From Beta vulgaris subsp. vulgaris (Eukaryota; Streptophyta; Magnoliopsida; Caryophyllales; Amaranthaceae), in the NCBI RefSeq assembly GCF_026745355.1, contig NC_079206.1:19140238-19204237 (forward strand): 64,000 nucleotides of DNA. The letters are read 5' to 3'. The first letter of the stretch is position 1. Each line of letters begins with the position of its first letter. A program made the translations under genes and the position numbers. The notes under the pieces were generated by a model that was not told the DNA's origin, made no database searches, and was given only the letters and a program-made list of their open reading frames with translations. Below are positions 20,638-32,658 of the stretch, in pieces.

Positions 20638-23600
20638 ATGGATCGAAGTTGGATATGGATGTTAGAGTCAGGGGATGAAGAGTATAATGTTGGAATTAGA
20701 AAATTTATAACTTTTGCTATAGGAAATAGTGGAGGTCAATCTAAGTTACGATGTCCTTGCTTTATGTGCCATAATCTTATGCATCATAGAGTTGACCAGA
20801 TACTTAATCATTTGGAAAATGGACATTTGATAGAACATATACGCGTTGGATTTGGCACGGAGAATCTAGGGAAGAAACTTCAGCTCATACTTCTAAACAT
20901 AATTTTAATAAGGGCGATGTAATAGAGGACTTTTTGTCGTGTGTAAATGAGGATGATTACAATAGGGATCGTATTGCATTAGAGAGGTTGGTAAGTGATT
21001 CTAAGCAGCCATTATACCCAGGCTGTATATACAGAGATTATGGGTGTGCTTAAGTTGTATAATTTAAAGGCTAGTGGTGGTTGACTGATGCAAGTTTTAG
21101 TTCTCTTCTTGAATTGATGAAAGACATGTTTCCGGAGGAAAATGTCCTCCCAAGTAGTACATATGAGGCAAAAAAGGTATTAGGCTCAATGGGCTTGCCT
21201 TATGAGAAAATTCATGCTTGCCTAACGATTGCATGTTATACCGTAATGGAAGTGAATTGTTAGAGAGTTGTTATGTTTGCAATGCCTCACGGTACAAGAA
21301 AAAAGAAGTGCCAGCTAAGGTATTATGGTATTTTCCAATATTACCAAGGTTTAGACAATTGTTTTCAGATCCAAATACCGTTGAGCAGTTGACATGGATC
21401 CATTATGGACATAAAAAGGATGGAAAACTTAGACACCAAGTTGACTCACCCTAATGGAGTTTTATAGATGGTAAATTCCCCGAGTTTTGTAAAAAAAAAG
21501 GAACCTACGTCTTGCATTGTCCACTGATGGTATGAATCCATTTGGTTCCCTTAGTAGCACCCATAGTACTTGGCCTGTGATTTTGGTGACTTACAACTTG
21601 CCTCCTAATTTGTGTATGAAAAGAAAGTACATGATGCTTACTCTATTGATATCTGTGCCAAAACAACCGTACCCGAAAATAACATTGACGTGTACTTGGA
21701 ACCTCTTATTGATGATTTGGACATCCTATGGGAACAAGGTGTGGAAGTGTTTGACTCTTATTAGAAGGAAAAGTTTACTTTAAGATCAATGTTGTTTTGC
21801 ACTATCCAAGATTATACATCTTATGGTAATCTTTTGGGATATACAACGAAAGGAAAGACTGCTTGTCCTATATGTGAGGACGGTTTGGAAGAAATGTGCT
21901 CAATAGCATCTGGAAAGAATGTTTTCAATGATAATCCTCAATTTCTACCAGAATCATCATTATCGTAAGTTGAAAAAAACATTTAATGGTAAACAATGTT
22001 TTGTGGGACGTCCTAAGGTTAAGATTGGTGAGGAGGTGCTTCGAAAGATTAAGGATATCCATATTACATTTGGTATGAAAAATAAAAAGAATCCTCTTCC
22101 TAAACAGGGATACAAGAAGTGTCCATATTTTTGGCGCCTACCTTATTGGAGATTCCTCTTTGTCCGGAATTCACTAGATGTGATGCATATCGAGAAGAAT
22201 GTATGTGATAGTTTGATTAGTACATTATTGAATGTCCCTGGGAAGACAAAAGACGGTGTTAAAGCTCGAGATGATTTGAAGGCAATGGGGATTAGAAGGG
22301 AACTACATGTTGTTGATGATGGAACTCGAAAAACTTACCTCCTGCAGCGTATACGTTGTCAAAGAGAAGAAGGAGTTTTGTGAGTGTTTAGCGGTGTCAA
22401 AGTGCCAGAGGGTTATTCGTCCAATATTGAACTGGTGTCGATGGAAACTCTGAAACTTGTGGGCCTTAAGTCTCATGATTGCCATATTTTGATGCAGTAT
22501 TTGTTACCTGTGGCTATTCGTTCAATTCTGCCTAAAAAAGTTAGATACGCCATTATTAGACTGTGTCATTTTTTTCAATGCGATATATAGCAAAGTTACT
22601 GACGAGAAGAGTTGACTACGTTGGAGAATGATATTGTTGTCGTGTTGTGCCAATTGGAAATGTACTTTCCTCCATCATTTTTCGACGTTATGGTTCATTT
22701 AACGATTCACCTGGTGAGAGAGGTCAGATTTTGTGGTCCAGTGTATTTGAGAAATCAATATCCCTTTGAAAGGCAAATGAAAACATATAAGGGGTATGTG
22801 AAGAATCACCATCATCCGGAAGGTTGTATCGCGGAGCGGGTCTTTTATGAGAATGCTATAGAGTTTAGTGGTCGTTTTGTGGGATTGACAAAGACGATAG
22901 GGCTCCCTACATCTCGACATAGTGGAAGATTGGATAGAAAGGGGACCATAGGTCATAAACAACGTGACATGTCTCATGAATCATGATTCATGGAACATGG
23001 CACACACTTATATTCTTCATAATGAGTCGGAAGTCATATGGTATGTCAAACGCCACATGTCTTACTTAAGGGAACAACTCCCAAGAGTTAACACAAAATC
23101 GTTAGCAAGTGAACATTGCAAATCATTCAGTAGGTGGTTCAAAGATGAAATAATGAGTGAGCTTGAGGAATCTTCAAATTTGGTTTCTAATCGACTCAAG
23201 AGTTTAGCTTATCGGCCAAATTTCAATGCCTCTTTTTACTTTGGATATGTTATCAATGGTTACACATTCTACACATGGGAGCAAGATCAAAATAGTACAA
23301 TGCAAAATAGTGGAGTAAGCTGAGAAGCTGAAGCTAGGCATTTTGCAAGTGCTAAAGATAATTGCCCCATATGTGATTCAATGCACCAATATAAAGTCAT
23401 TGAAGAGATTTGTGAGTTGCATTACTCTTGTTTTTCGATACCTATTTTTAGATGCAAATGGGTTAACAATAACACTGGAATTGAAAACGATGATCTAGGG
23501 TTCACCTTAGTCAACCTTCAAAAGCTCAGCCACAAGGACGATCCATACATCTTAGCCAGCCAAGCAAAACAAGTGTTTTATGTAACTGATCTGGCTGATA

Positions 23601-23812
23601 AGAGAAAATCGATAATTCTAACACCGAGGTCTCATTATGACATTGATGAATATGATAATGATGAGTTGGAGGAAAGTCCATCTAGGAAGGTGCATATAGA
23701 AGATGATAGTTTAGATGATGCATCCGTGTACATACGAGATCACAATGAAGGTGAATGGATTCAAGAAAGTAAGAAAAGAAAAGCATCTCGAAAGCGGCGT
23801 CGAAAAACTTAA
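20638..23812 (+). pseudogene. TNP2-like CACTA transposase, broken
   Basis: It begins MDRSWIWM, the start of the Transpos_assoc domain, with RCPCFMC as its zinc-type Cys block. A Transposase_21 (TNP2) region follows: MPNDCMLY, PAKVLWYFPILPRF, ADSP-like and NPFGSLSSTHSTWPVILV blocks, then YWRFLFVRNSLDVMHIEKN and GKTKDGVKARDDL. DUF4218 follows (PPSFFDVMVHLTIHLV, PVYLRNQYPFERQM), then DUF4216 (INGYTFYT, KWVNNNTG, DDLGFTLVNL, DPYILASQAKQVFYV) with a basic C-terminus. Several frameshifts and stops interrupt it (for example near 20920, 21055, 21450, 21780, 22380, 22600, 22985, 23320). The family catalyses cut-and-paste transposition in the nucleus, but this copy cannot be translated whole. Confidence 0.92.
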
Positions 23813-25067
23813 TGAAGAAAAAATTGAGGTAGAATTTTTATATGAAAATTATAATGTAATTCGCAGTGTCATATGGTTTATAAATTTTATAGAAGACTCA
23901 CTTGAAGTATATATGTATGCAACTGTTAAATTTATATACTCATCAGGTTAATTTGTTTTAGCAAATGACATGTCACAACTCCATTTTTGTTTCTCCTTCG
24001 TTCATGAGCAAATCAAATTATGAATTCTTGCTAATATGTATTCATCAGAGCTAATTTCATGGACTTTAAGGAAAGATTTGGGGATGAGCTATTCTTTGTA
24101 CATCTGCTGTAGGTATTGATCAGAGGATTTTAAGGTAACATTTCTTCACTTCGTAGAGATTATTCATACCATATTCCACTTGTGTTGAAACTTATTGTCA
24201 GTAAGAAGCTGTTTGTACAATGTCCTCCAATGGTTGAACATGATCTCTGGTTTCTGTTAGTGCTTTTGGGGTTGTGGGCTTCTGAGATATAAGGCATATT
24301 GTAATTGAAATCTTGAATGGGAATGTGATAATTGAAATCTGAGTTGGGTTATGAGAGAGAGCTTGACTTGCTAGTATTTCATCCTGCTTTAGGAAACAAC
24401 AAGCTCCTCATCTTCGGGAGCCTCTGCTACAGCAGCTACTGTATTTTTTGTGTTGTGAAGGTATTCAACCTTAATTCTCGTGAAATCTCAAACAATAACA
24501 TATGTAAATAGGATGAGGTCTTTTTAGATGTATTAGCAAAGTGATTATTGATAGTTATAGTTTGGGAAGAACATACTGACATCGGGTAACCTTAACATAA
24601 TCCAGAAACACTTAGTTTGAGACTTGCAAATCTTAAGGTTACATTGGATAATTTCCCTTTTCCTAAGAGATCACATTTTTTCTTACCCTCTCACAAACTT
24701 AATTGAAGAAAACCTTGCATACTAATGAATTCAAATCCGTAAAAACAAGTTGCAGTACTGTATCTTGTAGCACTTTTTCTGAATTACTATCATATAGAAG
24801 ATATCCAATATAAATACTAATTCAATTTTCTCAACTGTCCATAACAAACTTGGGATTTGCGATATGTCCTAAATGACCAAATAAATTTTCCAAAAACATC
24901 GAAAGGATGTTCCTTTTTTCATTTATAAGAAAAAATTTCAATTTAAGATCATAAATAACTTCTCTCAGATAGAAGGAGAAATTGCACAACATGCACTTCT
25001 CACTTCCCTTACATATTCTACATCTATGCATATGAGGAAGGAATCTGTGAGGCAAGAGACTCATATA

Positions 25068-25298
25068 CTTCATCCGCTCCAAAATTAAAGCAACACTTTT
25101 CTTTTTTGGTAGTTAATTAATTTAATGCAACACTTTTATATATGGAAAAAGATATACCTACACATGGGATCACTTACACTAAACAAGTCTTCCCTCTCCT
25201 TACTTTAACATAAATATTAACACAATACTCCACAATCAACTCCCTACTAAATCTCCATGCCATATGCAAGTGTTGCATTCTTTGTGGAGCGAAGGTAG
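25068..25298. mobile_element. Stowaway-type MITE
   Basis: The inverted ends CTTCATCCGCTCCAAAATTAA and the complement of CTACCTTCGCTCCACAAAG flank GCAACAC-type inner blocks. TA dinucleotides bracket the element (25066-25067, 25299-25300). Confidence 0.72.
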
Positions 25299-25654
25299 TA
25301 TATATGGTACTTAGAATTTGGAACAATATATTATAACTTTAAATACCCAATAATATGTGCCTGTTATTAGGGCTCAAGGCTACTCTTGAGAAGTATGATA
25401 TAGTAAATGATGACCAACTCAAACATATTTTTTTGCAAATATGAGGAGGCTTTAAGAGGTGGGAAATTGTTGTTGCTGTGAAGGTATTCAATCAAGTAGT
25501 ACCCACAGTCTGCATTTCCCTAGCATTCTGCACTGAGTCTTTCTCGCTCCCCATTTTCTTGCTGAGAGCCTCGACTGATCAAGCACGAATCTCAGCAAGA
25601 TCATTCGTGTTCTGATAAAGGTTATGTTTTGCTTGCTTTAACTCCATCATTATT

Positions 25655-25990
25655 AGTCTAGTAGCAGACTCACTTAGTAGTGAACACAACAAAGCCGCTA
25701 GCTGAGTTAGTGACTTTCTCCAACTCTACAAAAACAAAAATAATTTTTTTTGTTGTGTTCACCACTGCTAACTGACTTAGTTAGTAGTTTAATTACCTCT
25801 GCAGTTTTTTTACTTTCCCATGAACTGGTTCACAACCTAGTTATAGGAAACCAAAATTGTGGAGGTAAATCGTTAACTAAGTTAGTGGTGCGCAAAGACA
25901 TAACTGCTAACAGAGTTATCAGTGAACCTAAATCAGCCGCTAATTCAGTTAGCAGTTTTGTCTTTGAGCACCGCTAACTGAATAAGTTTA
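25655..25990. repeat. cluster of GCTAACTNAGTTAGC-type palindromes
   Basis: Around ten copies of a near-palindrome such as GCTAACTGACTTAGTTAG, GCTAGCTGAGTTAG and GCTAATTCAGTTAGC occur within 340 bp, between the two CACTA genes. Some carry short AAGACATAAC-type linkers. No coding sequence is evident. Confidence 0.75.
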
Positions 25991-26129
25991 AATGAATGGT
26001 AAAGTGGACTTCCTCCTTTGATCCTAGTGCACTTTAAAGTTAAATATTTAATTAGAACTTTGATCAGAGGACTTTGAAGTTAAATATCTACATCATTATG
26101 ATATTTAATTTTGTCATCGTTTCACGTTA

Positions 26130-29100
26130 ATGGCAAAGGGGAGAAAGCGTGATATGGTACCTCAAGAGATTGCAACCTCGGATACCGAGTATGATGATGA
26201 TGGTATTAGGACTGAACGTGAGGACCACAGAGGTTGCACAGTATGTGTAACAGTAGGGAAGACAATTCAGAAGGGTAGAAAAATTCCACTTGAATGGAAT
26301 AGAGAAGAAAGGTTCCATGCGGGGATCGTCGAACGACATTTTGCACTTATCTTGGTGTACTTGTTCATGAGCGTGTATACATCAACTACCTACGGTGGGG
26401 TGATGTTCCTAAAGAGCTAAAGAATTCACTTTACGAGTTGATAATAGTAAGTAAATGTTTTACTTTGATCAATTTCTAACCACTTACTGTATATAACTTT
26501 ATTACCAATCACGATTTCGCACGCATAGCCACAAATAGTTATACCAAAAAACTCTAGAGTTAAAAGTTAAAACAACCCTGAATCACCGAGATCCTCTGAA
26601 TCGCTGATAAATTTAATGACAAGACTCAATTTTTTTATCACATTTGTAGCAAACATGACTTTCTGTTAATGAATGCCAAATTGCTTTAAAGCATCTGCAT
26701 TGTGTATGATTAAAGATTGTGAAGTGATTATAAAAATATGAAGTGGTTAAAAAGAGTCAAGTAATTGATGCTACTATTGGTCTATTTTAGAAATTAAGAT
26801 TTAAATCATCTGGTCTAACCTCTTGTTAGGATAAAAACGGATGCTTTAATGATATATTACAATGTCTGAAAATGAAAAATTCAAGATTGTGAAGTGGTTA
26901 AAAAAGTTAAGTCACTGATTTCCTCCATTTAAGATGTTAGAAAAATATAATCATTATCTTTTGAGCCGAGGATATATGTGTCTATGAGGGTTTGGACACA
27001 TTATCAACTTGAACAAAATGTCCACAAAAAATGCCAAGGAGTGAAATAGAACTTCGATCCTATTCCACTTAACTTTCAGTTTCTTTCTTAGAAATCTAAC
27101 TTATGAAACATTGCCAAATTTTTATAATTAAGTGTTGCACTTTTTTTCTTAGTGCGAAACTCATATCATGCACTTTTATCACGACAACCACATCTTCAAA
27201 ATGACTGTAAATTATTTACTCCTTTGCTCCTACTTGTTCCAACTATATAGTTGCATTATAGCCAAATTAACTAATTGAAATTGATTTTTTTTACTCCAAT
27301 TACATAAATTGATAGAGTTTTGTGGTTGTCATGATAAATTTCGCACAAAAGGATCGTATGATGAAGGTTGTCTTCCCTTGGTTTGTGGACATGTTTCCTT
27401 TAATAAGTTGTGCTTCCAATAACTCAACAATGGAGAACTTATGACCCTTTTAATATCCTCTTTGGAGTTATCCTGATTAAACCCCTTAGGCCTTAAGAGT
27501 GACAGAGTGTGTAGGTAAATCTTCACATTGCTAGAGGATTTCATCATTTTCAAGGTGAATAACAAGATCTAAGCATTATTTTTAACATAACAATGACACT
27601 AGGGTAAATTCCTCAACCTTTTAGAGAGATGATCTGATTGAACTATCTCCCATCATACTGCTTCTAATGGGTAATCTGGTGTGTTTCTTAATATGATGAT
27701 TTGATTATTTGCTGCCTGGTTCTTTAATCTATGGTACATGTGGATTGTGGTTGTTTGCTTCTGGAGCATCTTTATGCTGGCGAGTTTTCTGTCAAATGGA
27801 TCCAAATTTTATCGACAAAATCTGAATTAATTTTTGACTTTTTAACATGATTTATGTCAGTCTAAGTAGTTCAAATTTTCAGTTTTGAAATTGTTGCAAT
27901 TGGAAGTTGATGGGAAGTCTGCTGGCATAAAAGAATAACTCATACTCTGCACCAATTGTCATTTGTGAACATCTGTTTTTCTTTGCTTGATTTTAACGTG
28001 TGATGGATCACTAAGAACATGTCAAACTAAGATCTTATCAGTTTGCGAATTAGTCTTTATTGTAATCCCTAATTATAGAAGCAGAACAATGAGTACGTGT
28101 CGTCGACTGGTCTATTTATATTCCTTATTGAATGTGCAAATTGAGAAAGAAATAGGTTAAAAGGATGTTGACGTAAATAGTAACTATGTGCTCTGTGCTC
28201 TGCGAGATGTACGAGAGTCTTGATTTTTTACATTTAAATGAGCTAAAATAAATAATATAGTAGTCGCAAAACAACCTCCTAGTTTTCCCTTCGGAACTAA
28301 AAAGCAAGCAGTATGCCAAGTATCTTCTTCACCTAGGACCAAAATGCTTCTTTAGTAAGTAGTAAATATGTATGAGCTCCTCTCTAATTGGGATCTCTTG
28401 TGAAGTTAATCAGCTTGTAAATTTATTCCCCTCTACCTCTTCTGCATTTTATATTTCCATGTCTTTTGTCTCATCATATGTTTAATGAAATAATATTGTT
28501 ATCAGTGTTTTATATCATATGTATCTGAAAACCCTGTTACACATGGAATGAGCTAAAGTAAACTTCTTGTGTTCTGTTTTAGTTGCACTAATAAATGACC
28601 CTTGCATTATGCAGAAAGGATTCACAATAATAGAAGGTCGTAAACGTTATATCTTATCGCGAGCTTCTATTGCATTCCGCATTTTTAAAGCAAGATTGAG
28701 AAAGGAGTGGTTGTACACTTCCAATGGACAATTGGTGAAGACAAGGGTTATATCCATGGATAACTCAGGAAGATTGGGACCAATTTCTTAAAACACCAGT
28801 TGATCCTAAGTTTAAGGTTTCAATTCCTACAAACCTTATTTATAGCCAGATATTGGAATGTTACTTATGTTGAATCACATCATTATTTTTGTAGGAAATA
28901 AGTGAAAAAAATCGGAAAAAAGTGAAGGATAATAGAAAATCAAGATATCGTGGAAGACGACTAGGGTATCAACATTTTGAGGAAGAGATTGTACGTTTCA
29001 ATCAACTCTAATTTTTCTAAACTATGTTTTCTTACCAATTTGTGACTTTTTAGGCTAAGGACCTTGAGAAGAAAGGGATAAACACACCTATAGTTCCTCA

Positions 29101-29215
29101 ACATTTGACCTGGCTTAGAGCTCATTCTGATGTCAAAGATGGAACAATGATATTTAAGAATCCTAATGATTTAAAAATCACCAAATCAATCGTACAAAAC
29201 TTTCTGCACATTTTA
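26130..29215 (+). pseudogene. Transposase_24-like (Ptta/En/Spm type) CACTA second gene, broken
   Basis: Exon-like blocks run along the plus strand. 26130-26450 has RGCTVCVTVGK, KIPLEWNRE and then, after a frame change, TYLGVLVHERVYINY and VPKELKNSLYELI. 28600-28790 has GRKRYILSRASIAFRIFKARL. 28894-28990 has EKNRKKVKDNRKSRY. 29053-29190 has VPQHLTWLRAHSDVKDGT. Order and content match the plant transposase family PF03004 that accompanies TNP2 in CACTA elements. Long AT-rich stretches between blocks are probably introns, although frameshifts are also present. Residues after 29215 (to about 29900) look like a decayed C-terminal region. Confidence 0.75.
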
Positions 29216-29940
29216 TAAGTTAGATTATTATAATCGTAATAATATAAATTATGCTAACTTTTAATATAAAATTGTTCTTGGTGCTATCAAACTCTGGGGG
29301 CTCAACAAAGTAGAGGAGAAATTGTTGCAGATGGTCGAGATGATATTTTATCAAAAGCAATTTAGGAACCATAGCATGGTGGTTGTGTTAGGGGTGTTGG
29401 TTTAGGTGTGACAAACACAAATTATTTTGGATTTAACCAGCCACAACCACCTAGCCAAATGAAGGCTAAAATAAAGAATTTAAGATAAGAGTTGGGAGAA
29501 ATGAAAAACACTCAAAATTTTGTTATGTCCTTCCTTACCACATGTTGTCAGATTAACCCAGAGCAGATGAGTCAACAAATGAGTCAATTCAAAGCAAATT
29601 GGAGTGGTGGTAATTGTAGTGGTGAATTGGGTCCTTCTGATGGGCATGAGTGTAATGGTAGCTAATTGATGTTTCTAATAATAAAGAATCTAATGGTTCT
29701 CAATTAGGTAGTTTGATTGGCCTAGGTGCTCAACAATTTCACCTTTAACTAGAGTCAGATACCAACATTTCTTCAGATCACAGTCTAATTCAATGGGAAC
29801 TTGAACCTCATAACGAACAAGAGCATGATATTAAGTCCTACCATGTATTGTGGCCAGAGACAAGTAATAGCACTCAGTCTTCTGTTGTCGACAATAGACA
29901 CGACTTCGTATGGATCGGATGTTGCAAATACTTTAATATA

Positions 29941-30368
29941 GACAATAAAGAATATTTTTGTGTATCAATATAATTAAATGAAAGCCAGATACCTCTCTTT
30001 GATTCAATCTAATTTTCAGATTCTTTTTAATCTTCTTGATATCTCTTCAATGGTACGTGCTAAATTTGATAATTCTCATATGTGATCATAACAAGTTTAG
30101 GCAAATAATAAAATAGTATATGAATAATAATAAAAATATTAAATAATCATTCAAGACAATAAAGAATATTTTTGTGTATCAATATAATTAAATGAAAGCC
30201 AGATACCTCTCTTTGATTCAATCTAATTTCCAGATTCTTTTTAATCTTCTTGATATCTCTTCGATGGTACGTGCTAAATTTGATAATTCTCATATGTGAT
30301 CATAACAAGTTTAGGCAAATAATAAAATAGTATATTAATAATAATAAAAATATTAAATAATCATTCAA
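29941..30368. repeat. tandem duplication, two copies of 214 bp
   Basis: 29941-30154 and 30155-30368 both begin GACAATAAAGAATATTTTTG and end ATCATTCAA or ATCATTCAAGA. They are almost identical, so the event is recent. Confidence 0.93.
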
Positions 30369-30896
30369 GACTTACTTATTAATGATATTTTTAGCAAATG
30401 GTCGAACTTCATTTCCTAATCCCGCTGGATCTAACCAATACAACAATCTGTTCCAAGGACTACTAACAACTAACATTCAATGTTTACTATATAATTAAAT
30501 AAGTTAAGATGAAGAAAACAAAATCATTATAAATTTAAATAACATCATAACTTTTGTACTCAAATAATAATTCACATAGACTAAATACAACACTTACTTC
30601 TCATTATATGGTGCAAAAATGAGTTGATTGATATTTTTGCCATCATTAGATGCAAAGATACAAGCCAAATAATCATATCGGGGATCTCCTTATCTTGTTG
30701 TCGTTGGTGTCAAAGTACTTAGAACATTGGTGTCACAAAATCCATATACCCCTGAAATCCCTTGTTTATAACAAACTTCACTCAAGTACCTAGTAAAACT
30801 TGTAGGTGTTATTTTAGAAAATATCAAAGTATCAAAAATAATAAAATCAGTAGTTTGAAAAGGCCTACAAATGACCATATGCCTGATCATATTCAT
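30369..30896 (-). pseudogene. Ulp1-like (C48) protease remnant
   Basis: On the minus strand, 30896-30690 gives IFSKITPTSFTRYLSE and YGFCDTNVLSTLTP. 30690-30610 gives ACIFASNDGKNINQ and LIFAPYN. After an intron-like gap, 30465-30369 gives LLYWLDPAGLGNEVRPF. The LDP-G and FAPYN blocks resemble C48 (SUMO-protease fold) domains carried by many plant CACTA elements and MULEs. The active-site His is not clear in the pieces I can read. It is convergent with the transposase genes, so it may belong to this element or to another one inserted here. Confidence 0.55.
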
Positions 30897-30898
30897 AC

Positions 30899-30945
30899 CG
30901 CATCAAGTTTTCGAGGTGAACAACCTCTGGTTGATAGAACAATGT
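30899..30945 (+). rRNA. 25S rRNA fragment, left part (non-functional)
   Basis: GAGGTGAACAACCTCTGGTT and GATAGAACAATGT match the conserved eukaryotic large-subunit rRNA region (AAGGTGAACAGCCTCT...GATAGAACAATGTAGGCAAG form). The match continues at 32941 after the Cassandra insertion. About 47 bp remain on this side. Confidence 0.8.
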
Positions 30946-31109
30946 TGTAATACTCGACCAATCCAGAGTCGAGTCGATCTATCGTCAACAACGCATCAGG
31001 GCCAACAATTGTCCCCAATAACCAACATAAGTTTTGTCGTATTTTTTCCTCACTCATGCGCACCCTGAGAAACTTCCTAAGAGGTCACCCATCCATGAAC
31101 TACTCCCAT
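30946..31109 (-). repeat. Cassandra LTR C, partial
   Basis: It matches the 3' part of LTRs A and B, including half of the 5S-like stretch (31055-31109). The inner portion is missing, so it joins directly to the short internal segment. Confidence 0.75.
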
Positions 31110-31179
31110 CCATGCGACTGAGCTTGTATTAATTATCCACACGATCAGCACGCGGTCACATGGTTACTATAATACTATT

Positions 31180-31458
31180 TGTAACACCATATTCATACAA
31201 AATCTATTTTATCATCACCAATGCGCATCCAGGGCCAACAACTGTCCTCAGTAACCAACACAAGTTCTTCCACTATATTTTATCCTCACTGATGCACACC
31301 ATGAGAAACTTTCTAGGAGGTTACCCATCCCCGGACTACTCCTAGCCAAGCACACTTAACTATGGCGTAACTAAGAAATTGATCTTTCTAAAAAAAGATG
31401 CATCTTGTTGGAATGAATAGCATACTAAATCCCTTTAAAGCAATCATGAGGTATTACA
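31180..31458 (-). repeat. Cassandra LTR B
   Basis: The 279-bp LTR is preceded on the minus strand by a purine tract (AAGTGGGGGTG) that is now separated by the hAT duplication site. It is followed by a second, mutated primer site and internal segment, showing a three-LTR arrangement. Confidence 0.85.
31291..31372 (-). ncRNA. 5S rRNA-derived promoter segment in LTR B
   Basis: This is the same 5S-like block as in LTR A, with AGTTAAGTGTGCTTGG intact and GGGGATGGGTAACCTCCTAG in the box C region. Confidence 0.8.
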
Positions 31459-31464
31459 TACACC

Positions 31465-32444
31465 CAGGGCCGTCTTGCACGATTTAAGGGTCCTGTACGA
31501 AATTAAATTATGAGGCCCTAATAGATAAAAACGACGATGTCATAAATATCATACTTAAACCAAATGTCCATTAACTGATAGAAGTTTTTTTCTAAACAAA
31601 ATTCAACAGTTTTAACTTATACTACATACAAATTCTAATTGAAAAGTCAACATATACTACATACAAATTATAAGACACTCAAAACCAATCAAATCAGCAA
31701 CATGTCACCTAAAAAACAACAGCACCAACAAGTTATAATTAAAAAAAACTCAACAACACCTCCAATAATTCAATATAATAAAGAATGACAGTAAAAAAAA
31801 TATCATCTAACTATATTAAAAAACTATTTTATGCCAATTATGTGTATAAATTGCAACCACTAGAAAAGGTGTACAATTGGATATTAATTAAGATACGAAA
31901 TTGGAGAAGAAATAAGAAGTTGACTTACAAAAGTGAAGAATGTGACAGTAATCCCAATTTATTTCTTCCTTCCCGCACTTTGTTCCTATAGAAGAGAATC
32001 ATGATTGCTTCTTCTTCCACTTTGTTCTTGTAGAAGGGACTATGAATGCTTCTTCCTCTGTTATTCTCTATCACCATCTTCTTACTTCACTAGTCCCTTT
32101 TTGTTATGTGATGTGCAACATTTTGGGTTCAATTGAATTAGAAAAGGAATATGAAAGTTTCAATAAAACTCACAAAAGGTTATTATTTTATCTTTTGAAG
32201 TTAGGGGTTAGAGATTCAGAGCAGTAATTGGAATTGGGAGATTAAAAATTTTGGGAGTCTCAGAATAAGAAGATAGAGGAACCGAGGAGTTGGAGTTCCT
32301 GGGAATCGAAAGAAATATGCGTGAGAATTTGAGATTACAACAATTACCTTTTTTTAAACATTGGGCAAACAAAAAACATTTGGATCCTTATATTTGGGGG
32401 CCTTGTGCAGTTGCTCACCCTGTATAAGGCCTCAGTCGGGCCTG
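31465..32444. mobile_element. non-autonomous hAT element, 980 bp
   Basis: The ends are CAGGGCCG and the complement of CAGGCCCG, flanked by a perfect 8-bp duplication CATACACC (31457-31464 and 32445-32452), diagnostic of hAT. There is no transposase. The interior is AT-rich. It sits in the Cassandra internal domain. Confidence 0.88.
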
Positions 32445-32644
32445 CATACACCCCCACTTGAGGACAGCTACGTCCTCGTTGCGCCTGAGGACTCCACATA
32501 TTTAACCATAATAAACTGTGGGTCGACCCAGCCTGAAAACTAATCATATATTCGATGCAGCCGGTGATATAACCAATAATCCTCCTCTACTAGGCGACTG
32601 AGCTTGTATTAATTATCCACACGATCAGCGCGTAGTCAAGGGTT

Positions 32645-32656
32645 ACTTTGATACCA
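32645..32656 (-). other. Cassandra primer-binding site
   Basis: TGGTATCAAAGT on the minus strand, two bases after LTR A, resembles the initiator tRNA-Met primer site TGGTATCAGAGC. Confidence 0.75.
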
Positions 32657-32658
32657 TT

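Larger units (their letters stand above)
18061..30898 (+). mobile_element. autonomous-type CACTA/EnSpm element, decayed, 3' TIR not found
   Basis: It starts with CACTACTACAAAAAAGGG, a standard plant CACTA TIR. Downstream on the plus strand are a TNP2-like transposase (20638-23812) and a Transposase_24-like second gene (26130-29215), the normal CACTA gene order. A Ulp1-like remnant follows on the minus strand. I did not find the matching 3' TIR (complement of CCCTTTTTTGTAGTAGTG form), so the right edge is set only by the start of the 25S rRNA fragment and may be truncated there. Confidence 0.75.
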
